Assembly: GCF_000812565.1 (NCBI RefSeq)
Contig: NZ_JTAM01000042.1
Span: 26,016-90,015 of the forward strand
Reading direction: 5' to 3'
Length of the DNA: 64,000 bases
Source: Flammeovirga sp. OC4
Lineage (GTDB): Bacteria; Bacteroidota; Bacteroidia; Cytophagales; Flammeovirgaceae
Every line of letters starts with the position of its first letter. The stretch's first letter is position 1. The position numbers and the translations under genes were made by a program. Shown piece by piece: positions 53,599 through 62,152 of this stretch. The notes below the pieces were generated by a model, which saw only the letters and a list, made by a program, of their open reading frames with translations, was not told the DNA's origin and made no database searches.

Positions 53599-54999
53599 TT
53601 AACCAATAAGGTGTATCCCAAAAAACTTCGATAAAATGGTTACAATCGTAATTGAACCCAAAATTAATGGAGCTAAGAACTTCAATGCGAAAATGGTATA
53701 CTTCCCCATTAGAGAGTTTCCAAACTCTGGATTTCCTTTCTCAACTTCCTCTTTAAATTTATCTCCTCTCCAAACATAAGCTGTATAAACCGCCACAAGG
53801 AATCCACCTAATGGTAGGAAAGTATCTGATGCTAGATCTTCAATAAAGTCCATAAAGTTCACTGCTTTTTCTGCACCATGATAGTGTACAAAATTTGTAA
53901 AGAAATCTACGGTTCCATTACCCAACATAGAAGGTACGCCAAAAAGGAAAATCACAAACCCTACAATCCATACCGCTCTATTTCTTCTTACTTCAAACTC
54001 ATCCACTACATAAGATACAGGAACTTCTAATAGTGATACCGTAGAAGTTAAAGCAGCAAATGATAATAAAACAAAGAAGAAACCTCCAATGATTCTACCC
54101 AATACTGGCCCGATCGACTCAAATGCACCTGGCAATACTGTAAAAATCAAGCCGGCACCTCCACCTTGTCCTTGAAGACCTTGAGAGAAAATAAATGAGA
54201 ACATCATCAGACCTGCAATAAAGGCAATACCTACATCCGCTAATAAAATCATAGATGTAGCCGACACCATATTATCTCTTTTTCCAACGTAACTACCATA
54301 AGTGATCAAGGCACCCATACCTAATGACAATGAGAAAAAGGCTTGTCCCATTGCTCCATAAGCCGTTTCAAAAGTGATTTCACTAAAATCTGGAATCAGA
54401 TAAAACTTCACTCCTTCCATGGCTCCTTCTTGCGTCAATGAATACGTCATTAAAGCTAAGATTAAGAACAATAAAGAAGGCATTAATATTTTTGATGCTT
54501 TTTCAATACCACCCGATACACCTTTGGCAACAATAAAAATCGTTACAAACATAAAGGCTGTAGAGGTAGCCATATTGATATGCCAATTTCCAACAAATTC
54601 ACCAAAATGTTGTCCTACAGAAAAGTTACCTGAGAACATTTCCCAAGCATAGCCCAATGCCCATCCAGCAACAACATTATAAAAAGACAAAATCAAAGAG
54701 CCACTTAATACGGCTAAAATTCCTATTGGAGCCCATTTCTTATGCCCGTTTTCAGCAAATGCACCTACTGCGTTTTTATTCGTCTTACGGCCCAATGCAA
54801 TCTCTGCCATCATCACAGGAAAGCACAGCATAAAACAAAATGCAAGGTACATTACCACAAAGGCACCTCCACCTCCATCACTTACTTCAAAAGGGAATTT
54901 CCATATATTTCCTAGTCCAACTGCTGAACCTGCTGCCGCTAAAACGAAACCTAGTTTGTTTGAAAAGCCTCCTCGACTGCTTTCTTGGATATTAGCCAT
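53599..54999 (-). CDS. Sodium-dependent NSS family transporter, copy 2
   Basis: 466 residues, closely similar to its neighbour over the whole length (shared start RGGFSNK.GFVLAAAGSAVGLGN; differences mainly in loops such as FVHYHGAEKAVNFMDF). The same sodium-binding and substrate-binding segments are present. The pair is best explained by tandem duplication; the copies have drifted enough to differ in specificity. It lies between an isolated repeat end (53338) and repeat copy D (55403). Confidence 0.93.
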   Translation of the reverse strand: MANIQESSRGGFSNKLGFVLAAAGSAVGLGNIWKFPFEVSDGGGGAFVVMYLAFCFMLCFPVMMAEIALGRKTNKNAVGAFAENGHKKWAPIGILAVLSGSLILSFYNVVAGWALGYAWEMFSGNFSVGQHFGEFVGNWHINMATSTAFMFVTIFIVAKGVSGGIEKASKILMPSLLFLILALMTYSLTQEGAMEGVKFYLIPDFSEITFETAYGAMGQAFFSLSLGMGALITYGSYVGKRDNMVSATSMILLADVGIAFIAGLMMFSFIFSQGLQGQGGGAGLIFTVLPGAFESIGPVLGRIIGGFFFVLLSFAALTSTVSLLEVPVSYVVDEFEVRRNRAVWIVGFVIFLFGVPSMLGNGTVDFFTNFVHYHGAEKAVNFMDFIEDLASDTFLPLGGFLVAVYTAYVWRGDKFKEEVEKGNPEFGNSLMGKYTIFALKFLAPLILGSITIVTILSKFFGIHLIG

Positions 55000-55402
55000 A
55001 ATCGTTTAAATAATAGAATACGAATAGTGTAAATCAATCAATGAAATTGTTTAGTCTATAACTTTCTTGCAAGGATACATTGTTATGTTCTAATTATTCA
55101 TTTTTATATGGATTTATTTAATACTTATCTGATGATGAATAAATTATTTCAAAAAAGTCAAAATAATATTTTTTAAAAAAGCTATTATTTAAAATTAAAT
55201 TTCAGACAGTAGTATACTATTCTTTAAGATGTAATAATTGTTTGAGAGTGTATTAATTGAAGTTGGAAAGATATGATTTTCAAATTGAATTACCTTAATA
55301 CAGTACAAAAAATTCAATATTATGCCTGATTAAGAGATAAAGCAATTGTTCTATTGTAGGCACGTAGTCCTATTAGTGAAGGTCTGAAAGGAGATTGCCT
55401 AC

Positions 55403-55670
55403 TCAATTAGTTGGGTGGTATTTTCCGGCCTTGAAGGGAAAAGCGTTAAGAATTTTATGGATTGAGCCGTTAAAAATGATTTTCTTGTTTGAGCAAAGCG
55501 AGTTTAAAATCATTTAGGCGAGAGGAATGGAATTTAGCTTTTGACTTCGAAGCCTAGATTTTTTGCTTCGTTTTTCATCGATGGAAAAATGAAGAAGAAG
55601 GAAGTTTGAAAGTAGAACATAAAAGCTTGTAGAAATGTCGGTTGAAAGGTGACGACAACTTACAGTACTT
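55403..55670. repeat. Dispersed repeat copy D: partial, ends decayed
   Basis: It carries the core as CGGCCTTGAA (55426-55435). The stretch to its right matches copy A's left arm inverted (GGGAAAAGCGTTAAGAATTTTATGGATTGAGCCG..., AATGATTTTCTTGTTTGAG, GGAATGGAATTTAGCTTTTGACTTC, TTTTTTGCTTCGTTTTTCAT). The right end, GACGACAACTTACAG, is a degraded inverted end; at the left only a short piece (CTACTCAATTAG) resembles copy A's right arm. From 55000 to 55402 the DNA is AT-rich without a visible gene or element. Confidence 0.65.
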
Positions 55671-55716
55671 TTAACGTAACAGGCTACGCCTCTACAGAAT
55701 ACCAAAATCCATATAA

Positions 55717-55757
55717 AAATAAAGACCCAAGCAATCCTAATTGGATTACTTGGGTCC
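55717..55757 (-). terminator. Terminator of the rplC-rpsC operon
   Basis: GACCCAAG.AATCC pairs with GGATT.CTTGGGTC (14-bp stem with one mismatch, five-base loop), followed by TTTATTTTTAT on the minus strand. It is 32 bp after rpsC, so the ribosomal operon really ends here. Between it and rpsC lies a smaller hairpin (AGATAA / TTATCT) at about 55769-55782. Confidence 0.85.
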
Positions 55758-55788
55758 ACCTGTCGGCTTAGATAAGGTTATCTAGGTG

Positions 55789-56574
55789 TTATGCTTTTGG
55801 AGCGTTTCCGCCACCTTTGTTTCCACCACCTTTTCTGCCTCCACGTCCGCCTCTACGACGATCGTTTCCGCCACGCTTTCTATCGTTACCACCTCTACGG
55901 TTGTCACGACGTCCAGTTTCAGCTTGAGGAGAAAGGTCTCTCTTACCTAAAACTTCACCTTTGAATACCCAAACTTTGATACCAATGATACCATATACAG
56001 TAAGAGCTTCAGATAAAGCATAATCGATATCCGCACGCAATGTATGCAATGGAATACGACCTTCTTTGTAAAGTTCAGTACGAGCCATTTCAGCACCACC
56101 CAAACGACCAGAAAGCTTTACTTTGATACCTTGCGCACCGTGACGAACAGCGTTAGCAATTGCTTGCTTCATCGCACGACGGTAAGATACACGGCTTTTC
56201 AATTGTTGAGCGATTGACTCACCGATTAATTTTGCATCAGTCTCAGGACGCTTAACTTCAGAGATGTTGATTTGAACATCTTTACCAGTTAAACGCTTCA
56301 ACTCTTCTTTGATTTTGTCTACCTCAGCACCTGCTTTACCGATTACTACACCTGGACGAGCCGTGTGAATAGTTAACGTAACGCGCTTGATAGTACGCTC
56401 GATAACTACACGTGAGATACCCGCACGAGGGTTCGGTAAACGAACTGCGATATATTTTCTGATCTTGTTATCCTCTACTAATTTGTCAGAGAAATCTTTT
56501 CCACCATACCAGCTAGATTCCCATCCTCTGATATAGCCTAAACGAAGACCAATTGGATTTATCTTTTGTCCCAT
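55789..56574 (-). CDS. rpsC: 30S ribosomal protein S3 with Arg/Gly-rich tail
   Basis: 261 residues; the S3 core (start [23 protein letters not shown]-binding domain with [18 protein letters not shown]) ends near residue 220. The remaining 40 residues are a repetitive tail of Arg, Gly, Asn and Asp ([18 protein letters not shown]...) rich in RGG-like units. S3 lines the mRNA entry channel. Normally rplP follows in the operon; here a terminator follows instead. Confidence 0.97.
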   Translation of the reverse strand: MGQKINPIGLRLGYIRGWESSWYGGKDFSDKLVEDNKIRKYIAVRLPNPRAGISRVVIERTIKRVTLTIHTARPGVVIGKAGAEVDKIKEELKRLTGKDVQINISEVKRPETDAKLIGESIAQQLKSRVSYRRAMKQAIANAVRHGAQGIKVKLSGRLGGAEMARTELYKEGRIPLHTLRADIDYALSEALTVYGIIGIKVWVFKGEVLGKRDLSPQAETGRRDNRRGGNDRKRGGNDRRRGGRGGRKGGGNKGGGNAPKA

Positions 56575-56588
56575 GGGAAAAACTTATT

Positions 56589-56990
56589 TTAGTTATCTGA
56601 CTCGTTTGATTCTGTTGTATCCTCAGCGACTACGTCGATAAGGCTTGTGCTACGAGCGTCTACTACCACTGTTACGTGGTTAGAACGCTTACGGATTCTG
56701 TGAGCACGTCCTTGTGGAGCTGGACGGAAACGCTTTAATTGACGTCCACCAGTTACAAAGATTGATTTCACATATAAATCTGCATCTTCAACAGACTCGT
56801 CAGGGTTTTTGTTTTCCCAGTTTGCCACTGCAGAAAGAATTAACTTTTCTACTAGAGGAGCACCAGCTTTTTGCGCATAACGGAGTGTATTCAGTGCATC
56901 AATAACTTGCACACCTCTTACTGCGTCCGCTACAAGCATCATCTTGCGTGGAGCGATAGGGCAATTATTAAGTTTTGCTACTGCTTCCAT
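56589..56990 (-). CDS. rplV: 50S ribosomal protein L22
   Basis: 133 residues with a core of about 110 that matches L22 ([38 protein letters not shown]) and a short acidic tail ([13 protein letters not shown]). L22 lines the exit tunnel. Its start codon overlaps the rpsS stop by one base, and rpsC follows after 14 bp. Confidence 0.97.
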   Translation of the reverse strand: MEAVAKLNNCPIAPRKMMLVADAVRGVQVIDALNTLRYAQKAGAPLVEKLILSAVANWENKNPDESVEDADLYVKSIFVTGGRQLKRFRPAPQGRAHRIRKRSNHVTVVVDARSTSLIDVVAEDTTESNESDN

Positions 56991-57268
56991 TATTTTCTGC
57001 CTTTATCTTTTTTATTGATATGACCCTTGTAAGTACGTGTTGGAGCGAATTCACCTAATTTATGACCTACCATGTTTTCAGTTACATAAACAGGGATGAA
57101 TTTGTTACCATTGTGTACAGCAAATGTATGACCGATGAAATCTGGAGAAATCATTGATCTACGCGACCAAGTTTTGATTACTGCTTTTTTACCAGACTCA
57201 TTAGTCGCCTCGATTTTCTTTACTAAACGAAAATCAATATAAGGTCCTTTCTTTAGCGATCTTGCCAT
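56990..57268 (-). CDS. rpsS: 30S ribosomal protein S19
   Basis: 92 residues, the usual length, start [20 protein letters not shown] and [21 protein letters not shown]19 sits in the head of the 30S subunit with S13. It overlaps the next gene, rplV, in a TAATG junction, suggesting translational coupling, and lies 8 bp after rplB. Confidence 0.97.
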   Translation of the reverse strand: MARSLKKGPYIDFRLVKKIEATNESGKKAVIKTWSRRSMISPDFIGHTFAVHNGNKFIPVYVTENMVGHKLGEFAPTRTYKGHINKKDKGRK

Positions 57269-57276
57269 GACTTAAA

Positions 57277-58101
57277 TTACTTTTTCCTTCTTGAAACGAT
57301 CAGCTTGCTAGAATACTTCTTAGCGTTACGTGTCTTTTGACCTTTAGCGTAAACACCAGTACGTGAGCGAGGGTGTCCTCCTGAAGATTTACCTTCACCA
57401 CCACCCATAGGGTGATCAACTGGGTTCATTGCAACACCTCTAACACGTGGTCTACGACCTAACCAACGCTTTCTACCTGCTTTACCTAAACGAACGTTCA
57501 TGTGATCGCCGTTAGAAACAGTTCCGATTGTAGCGTAGCACTCGATAAGTACTAATCTAGTCTCGCCTGAAGGTAATTTAAGTGTAGCATACTTACCTGT
57601 ACGTCCTAATAATTGTGCGTAAGCACCAGCAGAACGTACCATCGCTGCACCTTTACCAGGCTTCAACTCCACGTTGTGGATGATTGAACCTACAGGAATC
57701 TCAGACAATGGAAGTGCATTACCTAAATCAGGAGCTACACCTGAACCAGACAAGATAGTCTGTCCAACTTGTAATCCTTCTGGAGCTACGATATACGTTT
57801 TAGCACCATCTACATAGTAGATTAAGGCAATACGAGCAGTACGGTTTGGATCGTACTCGATAGATTTCACGATACCTGGAACACCATGCTTGTTACGTTT
57901 GAAGTCGATCGAACGTAATCTACGCTTGTGACCACCACCTACGTTACGAACAGTCATTTTACCTGAGTTGTTACGACCACCTGTACGGTGCTTACCAACT
58001 GTCAGTGACTTTTCTGGTGTACTTTTCGTGATTTCCTCGAAAGTAGGAGCGACTCTGAATCGCTGTCCCGGAGTGATGGGCTTTAACTTTTTAACAGCCA
58101 T
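57277..58101 (-). CDS. rplB: 50S ribosomal protein L2
   Basis: 274 residues. Signature stretches include [20 protein letters not shown] and, near the C-terminus, [35 protein letters not shown], which lies close to the peptidyl-transferase centre. The gene is preceded by an unusually large 141-bp gap after rplW that contains a GC-rich hairpin. Confidence 0.98.
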   Translation of the reverse strand: MAVKKLKPITPGQRFRVAPTFEEITKSTPEKSLTVGKHRTGGRNNSGKMTVRNVGGGHKRRLRSIDFKRNKHGVPGIVKSIEYDPNRTARIALIYYVDGAKTYIVAPEGLQVGQTILSGSGVAPDLGNALPLSEIPVGSIIHNVELKPGKGAAMVRSAGAYAQLLGRTGKYATLKLPSGETRLVLIECYATIGTVSNGDHMNVRLGKAGRKRWLGRRPRVRGVAMNPVDHPMGGGEGKSSGGHPRSRTGVYAKGQKTRNAKKYSSKLIVSRRKK

Positions 58102-58192
58102 TTTACAAACTTTCGTAATTTGCTTTTACAGTCTCTAGATAGGTTTTCCTAGATACTATAGACAACAAATTTGGTTAAACTTAATAAATATC

Positions 58193-58212
58193 CGGAGCCC
58201 GAATGAGCTCCG
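58193..58212 (-). other. Hairpin in the rplW-rplB gap
   Basis: CGGAGC pairs with GCTCCG over an 8-nt loop in the 141-bp gap between rplW and rplB. The other junctions of the operon range from a 1-bp overlap to a 14-bp gap. There is no T-run, so it is not a simple terminator; it could pause, attenuate or protect the transcript. Confidence 0.45.
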
Positions 58213-58242
58213 AACAATATTTTTAATTTTTTTATTCAGATC

Positions 58243-58530
58243 TTAAAGACCTTCGTAGATGTCGATAATCTCACCCTCAGCTACTTGTACCATCGCTTTT
58301 TTGTACGATGAAGTATGACCGCTAATTACAGCTGCTTTTGTGTAACGAGTTTTAGATTTACCTGGTAGAATTGCAGTACGAACTGCTTCTACGTTAACAC
58401 CATACTTCGCCTCAACAGCTTGTTTGATCTGAACCTTATTAGCACCTTTTGCCACTTTGAAAGTGTAAACACCGTTCTCGTGAGCTAAAGCTGCCTTTTC
58501 TGTCAAGATAGGTTTTACCAATACTTGCAT
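58243..58530 (-). CDS. rplW: 50S ribosomal protein L23
   Basis: 95 residues (start MQVLVKPILTEKAALAHENGVYTF, with VAKGANKVQIKQAVEAKYGVNVEAVRT), matching the L23 fold. L23 lies at the tunnel exit and docks SRP and trigger factor. It is 12 bp after rplD. Confidence 0.96.
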   Translation of the reverse strand: MQVLVKPILTEKAALAHENGVYTFKVAKGANKVQIKQAVEAKYGVNVEAVRTAILPGKSKTRYTKAAVISGHTSSYKKAMVQVAEGEIIDIYEGL

Positions 58531-58542
58531 CTTAATAGGGGC

Positions 58543-59160
58543 TTAGAGGTTTGATAATTTTTCAACTGCGTCGTCAGCAAGAATTAACTGGTCTGCGTGC
58601 AAGATGTCGTAAGTGTTTAATGAATCAACAACTACAACATTTGCTTTAGGCAAGTTTCTTGAAGACTTGTAAACGTTATCGTTTTGAGACGCTACAACGT
58701 AAAGAGTTTTTACGTCAGAGAATTTCAAGTTAGCTAAAACTTCTTTGTAAGCTTTAGTTTGAGGAGCATCAAATGATAATGCTTCTAAAACAGTTACATT
58801 AGCTTCTTTAGCTTTGTAAGATAACGCTGAACGACGCGCCAATTGCTTAACTTTTCTGTTAAGAGATTGACGGTAGTCTCTTGGGCGTGGTCCGAAGATA
58901 CGTCCACCACCTCTGAAAACAGGTGACTTGATAGAACCCGAACGAGCTGTACCAGTACCTTTTTGTTTTTTAAGCTTACGAGTAGATCCTACGATCTCCG
59001 CACGCTCTTTTGCTTTATGCGTACCTTGACGTTGAGCCGCCAAATACGCTTTTACGTCAAGATAGATAGCGTGATCATTTGGCTCGATACCAAATACCGC
59101 TTCTGGTAAAGTTACCTTACCAGTCTCAACGCCTTTTGAGTTCAATACTGCGATTTCCAT
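58543..59160 (-). CDS. rplD: 50S ribosomal protein L4
   Basis: 205 residues with the L4 loop that extends into the tunnel (STRKLKKQKGTGTARSGSIKSPVFRGGG, FGPRPRDYRQSLNRK). In many bacteria L4 also represses its own operon by acting on the leader; the long leader before rplC would suit this, but it is not shown. It starts 7 bp after rplC. Confidence 0.97.
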   Translation of the reverse strand: MEIAVLNSKGVETGKVTLPEAVFGIEPNDHAIYLDVKAYLAAQRQGTHKAKERAEIVGSTRKLKKQKGTGTARSGSIKSPVFRGGGRIFGPRPRDYRQSLNRKVKQLARRSALSYKAKEANVTVLEALSFDAPQTKAYKEVLANLKFSDVKTLYVVASQNDNVYKSSRNLPKANVVVVDSLNTYDILHADQLILADDAVEKLSNL

Positions 59161-59167
59161 CTACTGA

Positions 59168-59788
59168 TTACTTTTCAAGGATTACGTAAGAATTTTTAGC
59201 ACCTGGAATTGCACCTGAAAGAAGGATTAAACCATCTTCTGGGTACATTTTCATAACACGTAAGTTCATCACTTTAACGCGCTTTCCACCAGTACGTCCA
59301 GCCATACGAAGACCTTTGAATACACGTGATGGAGTAGCACATGCACCAATCGCACCTGGTGCTCTCAAACGGTTATGCTGACCGTGAGTAGCTTGTCCAA
59401 CTCCACCGAAGTTGTGTCTTTTAACTACACCTTGGAAACCTTTACCTTTTGATGTACCAACTACGTCAACGAATTCACCTTCTGAGAAGATTTCTTCCAT
59501 TTTAAGCTCGTCTCCTAATTGACGCTCCATAACTGGGTTACGGAATTCAATTACTTTACGCTTTGGCGTTGTACTCGCTTTTGAGAAGTGACCTTTCATA
59601 GCAGCGGACGTGCGCTTCTCCTTTTTCTCGTCGAAGCCTACTTGAATAGCTGTATAGCCATCAGTTTCTACCGTCTTAACCTGAGTCACAACGTTAGGAC
59701 CAGTTTGAATCAACGTACAAGCGATGTTCTTGCCGTTTTCATCAAAAATACTAGTCATACCGACTTTTTTTGCAATAAGTCCTGGCAT
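59168..59788 (-). CDS. rplC: 50S ribosomal protein L3, first gene of the operon fragment
   Basis: 206 residues ([19 protein letters not shown], then [27 protein letters not shown]), a typical L3. L3 starts assembly of the 50S subunit. In most bacteria rpsJ is directly upstream; here the upstream DNA is a leader and promoter, and beyond it a divergent TRAP gene. Confidence 0.97.
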   Translation of the reverse strand: MPGLIAKKVGMTSIFDENGKNIACTLIQTGPNVVTQVKTVETDGYTAIQVGFDEKKEKRTSAAMKGHFSKASTTPKRKVIEFRNPVMERQLGDELKMEEIFSEGEFVDVVGTSKGKGFQGVVKRHNFGGVGQATHGQHNRLRAPGAIGACATPSRVFKGLRMAGRTGGKRVKVMNLRVMKMYPEDGLILLSGAIPGAKNSYVILEK

Positions 59789-59909
59789 TGTATTTTACTT
59801 AATTAAATTAATAAATAACCTGATTGTCAGCTCATAAACATCCAACTCATTTAATCCGAAACACTGCTTGAACTCCCCGTCTGGTCCTTCTTTTAGTGCC
59901 TCAAATTAG

Positions 59910-59932
59910 AGCTGTTACGACATAGTACAGCT
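59910..59932 (-). promoter_or_regulatory. Hairpin in the rplC leader
   Basis: AGCTGT pairs with ACAGCT over an 11-nt loop shortly after the predicted start of transcription, in a leader of about 150 nt. A structured leader fits autoregulation by a ribosomal protein, but no known leader family is recognised. Confidence 0.35.
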
Positions 59933-59945
59933 TCCAAACGGCTTG

Positions 59946-59975
59946 CAAAGGTAAGAAGAATTTATAACAACACAA
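59946..59975 (-). promoter_or_regulatory. Promoter of the rplC-rpsC operon
   Basis: On the minus strand TTG (59973-59975), a 19-bp spacer, TACCTTTG (59946-59953): a perfect Bacteroidota promoter match. It places the start of transcription near 59940. The gap 59789-60096 also holds the start region of the divergent TRAP gene, for which no clear promoter is seen. Confidence 0.8.
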
Positions 59976-60096
59976 ATTTTTATTCATATATAGCTAAAAA
60001 ACAGTGAGATAGGAAGCTTTTATTAACAGATGCATTAACTTACCGTATATTTTTTCCTTTTAAAGGCTAGATTGATACTTTTTTGGACGATTTACT

Positions 60097-61218
60097 ATGG
60101 CAAAAAACAACAACAGACGAGATTTCATTAAAAATATGACCGCACTCAGCGGAGCGGCACTTTCTACTTCCCTTATTTCTTCTTGTGCGACTTCTTCTAA
60201 GGATCAAAAAATTAAAGAAAAAAAATCCAACAAAGTCTATAATTGGAGATGTGTAACCGTATGGCCTCCTAACTTTCCTATTCTTGGTGAAAGTGTGGTC
60301 AATCTTGCGAATGAATTAAGAGACCTTTCCAACGGAAGGCTTAATATAAAGGTATATGGCGGAGGTGAATTGGTACCTGCCTTGGAATCTTTTGATGCTG
60401 TACAGCTCGGTGGTGCACAAATGATGCATGGTGCCGCTTATTATTGGGCTGGTAAAATTCCAGCTTCTATCTTCTTTACGGCCGTTCCGTTTGGAATGAG
60501 TACAAGAGAACATAATGCGTGGCTATTATATGGTGGTGGAAACGAACTTTGGAAGGAGTTATATAATAGTATAGGATTAGAACCTTTCCCTTGTGGCAAC
60601 ACAGGAACACAAATGGGTGGTTGGTTCAATAAGAAATTAGAGACAACTGAAGATTTGGAAGGAATCAAAATGAGAATTCCTGGTTTAGGAGGAAAAGTAT
60701 TCACTAAAGCGGGGGGCACTTCTGTCACTGTTCCTGGAGGGGAAATCTACACCAACTTAGAAAGAGGAGTAATTGACGCTACAGAATGGATCGGTCCTTA
60801 TCATGATTATTTAATGGGCTTCCATAAAATAGCAAAGTATTATTACTACCCCGGCTGGCATGAACCTTCTGCGACTTTAGAGTTGGTTTGTAATAAAAAG
60901 GCATATGATGAACTTCCGGAAGACCTTCAAGAATTAATCCGATCGGTTTCACTAAAACACAATGGCATCATGATGTCAGAGTTTGAAAAGTACAATGCAG
61001 AATACCTAGAGAAAATCAGAGCTGAAAATAAAAATGAAATCCTTCCCTTCCCTGATGACGTAATGAAATCCCTTAAAAAACATGCTGATGATTCCATGGA
61101 AGAGTTAATACAAAGTGATGAATTTGCTCAAAAAGTGGCACAAAGCTTCTTCGACTTCAAGAAAAAAATTAAACAATGGTCAATAATTTCAACAGATGCC
61201 ATGCAACCTTACCTTTAG
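60097..61218 (+). CDS. TRAP-type substrate-binding protein (DctP family), Tat-exported
   Basis: 373 residues. The start NRRDFIKNMTALSGAALSTSLISSC carries a twin-arginine signal and ends in a cysteine within a lipobox, so it may be a Tat-exported lipoprotein. The mature part has the DctP pattern: WPPNFPILGESVVNLANELRDLSNGRLNIKVYGGGEL and the substrate arginine region KMRIPGLGGKVFTKAGGTSVTVPGGEIYTNLERGVID. TRAP transporters carry organic acids with sodium and need DctQ and DctM partners; neither is next to this gene, so the partner must be elsewhere. Substrate unknown. Confidence 0.9.
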   Translation: MAKNNNRRDFIKNMTALSGAALSTSLISSCATSSKDQKIKEKKSNKVYNWRCVTVWPPNFPILGESVVNLANELRDLSNGRLNIKVYGGGELVPALESFDAVQLGGAQMMHGAAYYWAGKIPASIFFTAVPFGMSTREHNAWLLYGGGNELWKELYNSIGLEPFPCGNTGTQMGGWFNKKLETTEDLEGIKMRIPGLGGKVFTKAGGTSVTVPGGEIYTNLERGVIDATEWIGPYHDYLMGFHKIAKYYYYPGWHEPSATLELVCNKKAYDELPEDLQELIRSVSLKHNGIMMSEFEKYNAEYLEKIRAENKNEILPFPDDVMKSLKKHADDSMEELIQSDEFAQKVAQSFFDFKKKIKQWSIISTDAMQPYL

Positions 61219-61232
61219 TTGAGAATTTCTTT

Positions 61233-61240
61233 TACCTTTG
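61233..61240 (+). promoter_or_regulatory. Putative -7 element for the acidic protein gene
   Basis: TACCTTTG lies 27 bp before the ATG at 61268 and matches the -7 consensus; no TTG stands at the usual distance, so the promoter call is partial. Confidence 0.35.
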
Positions 61241-61267
61241 CAGCATATAAAACATTGATTCTCATAG

Positions 61268-61774
61268 ATGAACACAAAGTTAATTTCAAAAGTTAAAGGT
61301 CTGATCCAGAAAACGGGTAAACCTTTTGTTTTTACTGCTCCAGAAGACAACGACGAAAGTCAAGTGCAGTTCCAGTTTTTAGGTTCTAAAGACGGAAAAG
61401 AAGTAGTGTATGACGCATTCTTATACACACTTGAGATGGAGTATTTTGCAAAAATACATGAAGAGGCTACTCAATTAGTGATTGACGAAAATCCTAAGTT
61501 CAAAGGTGCTGATTTTGATGTTATGGATGGGCCACACATCGAAGCATTAGAAGAAATTTCTGCTGAATTAGCAAAATCAGATGAGTATGATGTAGCTGAG
61601 TTTATTGAAGAAAGACCTGAAGATGCAGACGAGGATGGTATTCCTTTAGATGTATGTTTAAATGTGACTTCAATAACAGAGGAAGCAATCGTGAAATTCG
61701 TTACTGAATTTAATGACGGAACATTGAAATTAGACGACACAGTCTATTCATTTGACATGTGGAATGAGAATTAA
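61268..61774 (+). CDS. Acidic cytosolic protein of unknown function
   Basis: 168 residues, without signal peptide. About a quarter of residues are Asp or Glu, concentrated in the second half (EERPEDADEDGIPLDVCLN). Its even hydrophobic pattern and a mixed alpha/beta start (KVKGLIQKTGKPFVFTAPEDNDESQVQFQFLG) suggest a folded domain. I do not recognise a family. It follows the TRAP gene by 49 bp and has its own terminator. Confidence 0.65.
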   Translation: MNTKLISKVKGLIQKTGKPFVFTAPEDNDESQVQFQFLGSKDGKEVVYDAFLYTLEMEYFAKIHEEATQLVIDENPKFKGADFDVMDGPHIEALEEISAELAKSDEYDVAEFIEERPEDADEDGIPLDVCLNVTSITEEAIVKFVTEFNDGTLKLDDTVYSFDMWNEN

Positions 61775-61799
61775 TCCTCATTCTGAAACAAGATATAGA

Positions 61800-61840
61800 A
61801 AAAGGGAATGTAGTACTTTAACTGCATTCCCTTCTTTATT
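61800..61840 (+). terminator. Rho-independent terminator
   Basis: AAGGGAATG pairs with CATTCCCTT over a 13-nt loop, followed by CTTTATT, 26 bp after the acidic protein gene. The 61841-62152 gap before the acyltransferase has no gene; a hairpin TGTCTC/GAGACA lies at 62071-62089. Confidence 0.75.
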
Positions 61841-62152
61841 AACAATATAATTCCAAAGTATTCATCATATCTTAATAATTTATTATAGATCATTGAGTAA
61901 ATTTGCCCTCAGTATCATAGATCTATTTTTTTGATCATTCAGTTACATTTCATAAATAAACTAATCATCAATCCTCATGTAGCTGATTTATTGTCGCTAT
62001 TTTATTTCAACCTAAATCAAATACTCTAAATTTTTTAAAGGACAATGATAGGGGAAAATAGCGTATTAAGTGTCTCACTTCTAGAGACAGTCATTAAACG
62101 TCTCTTAGTTTAATAAATGTGTACAAACTTTTTTACGATCTAACATCTAGTC

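Noticed and set aside
55514..55759. Minus-strand frame of 81 codons between the NSS gene and rpsC
   Set aside because: It runs through repeat copy D and the operon terminator, has no family match, and is best explained by the repeat.
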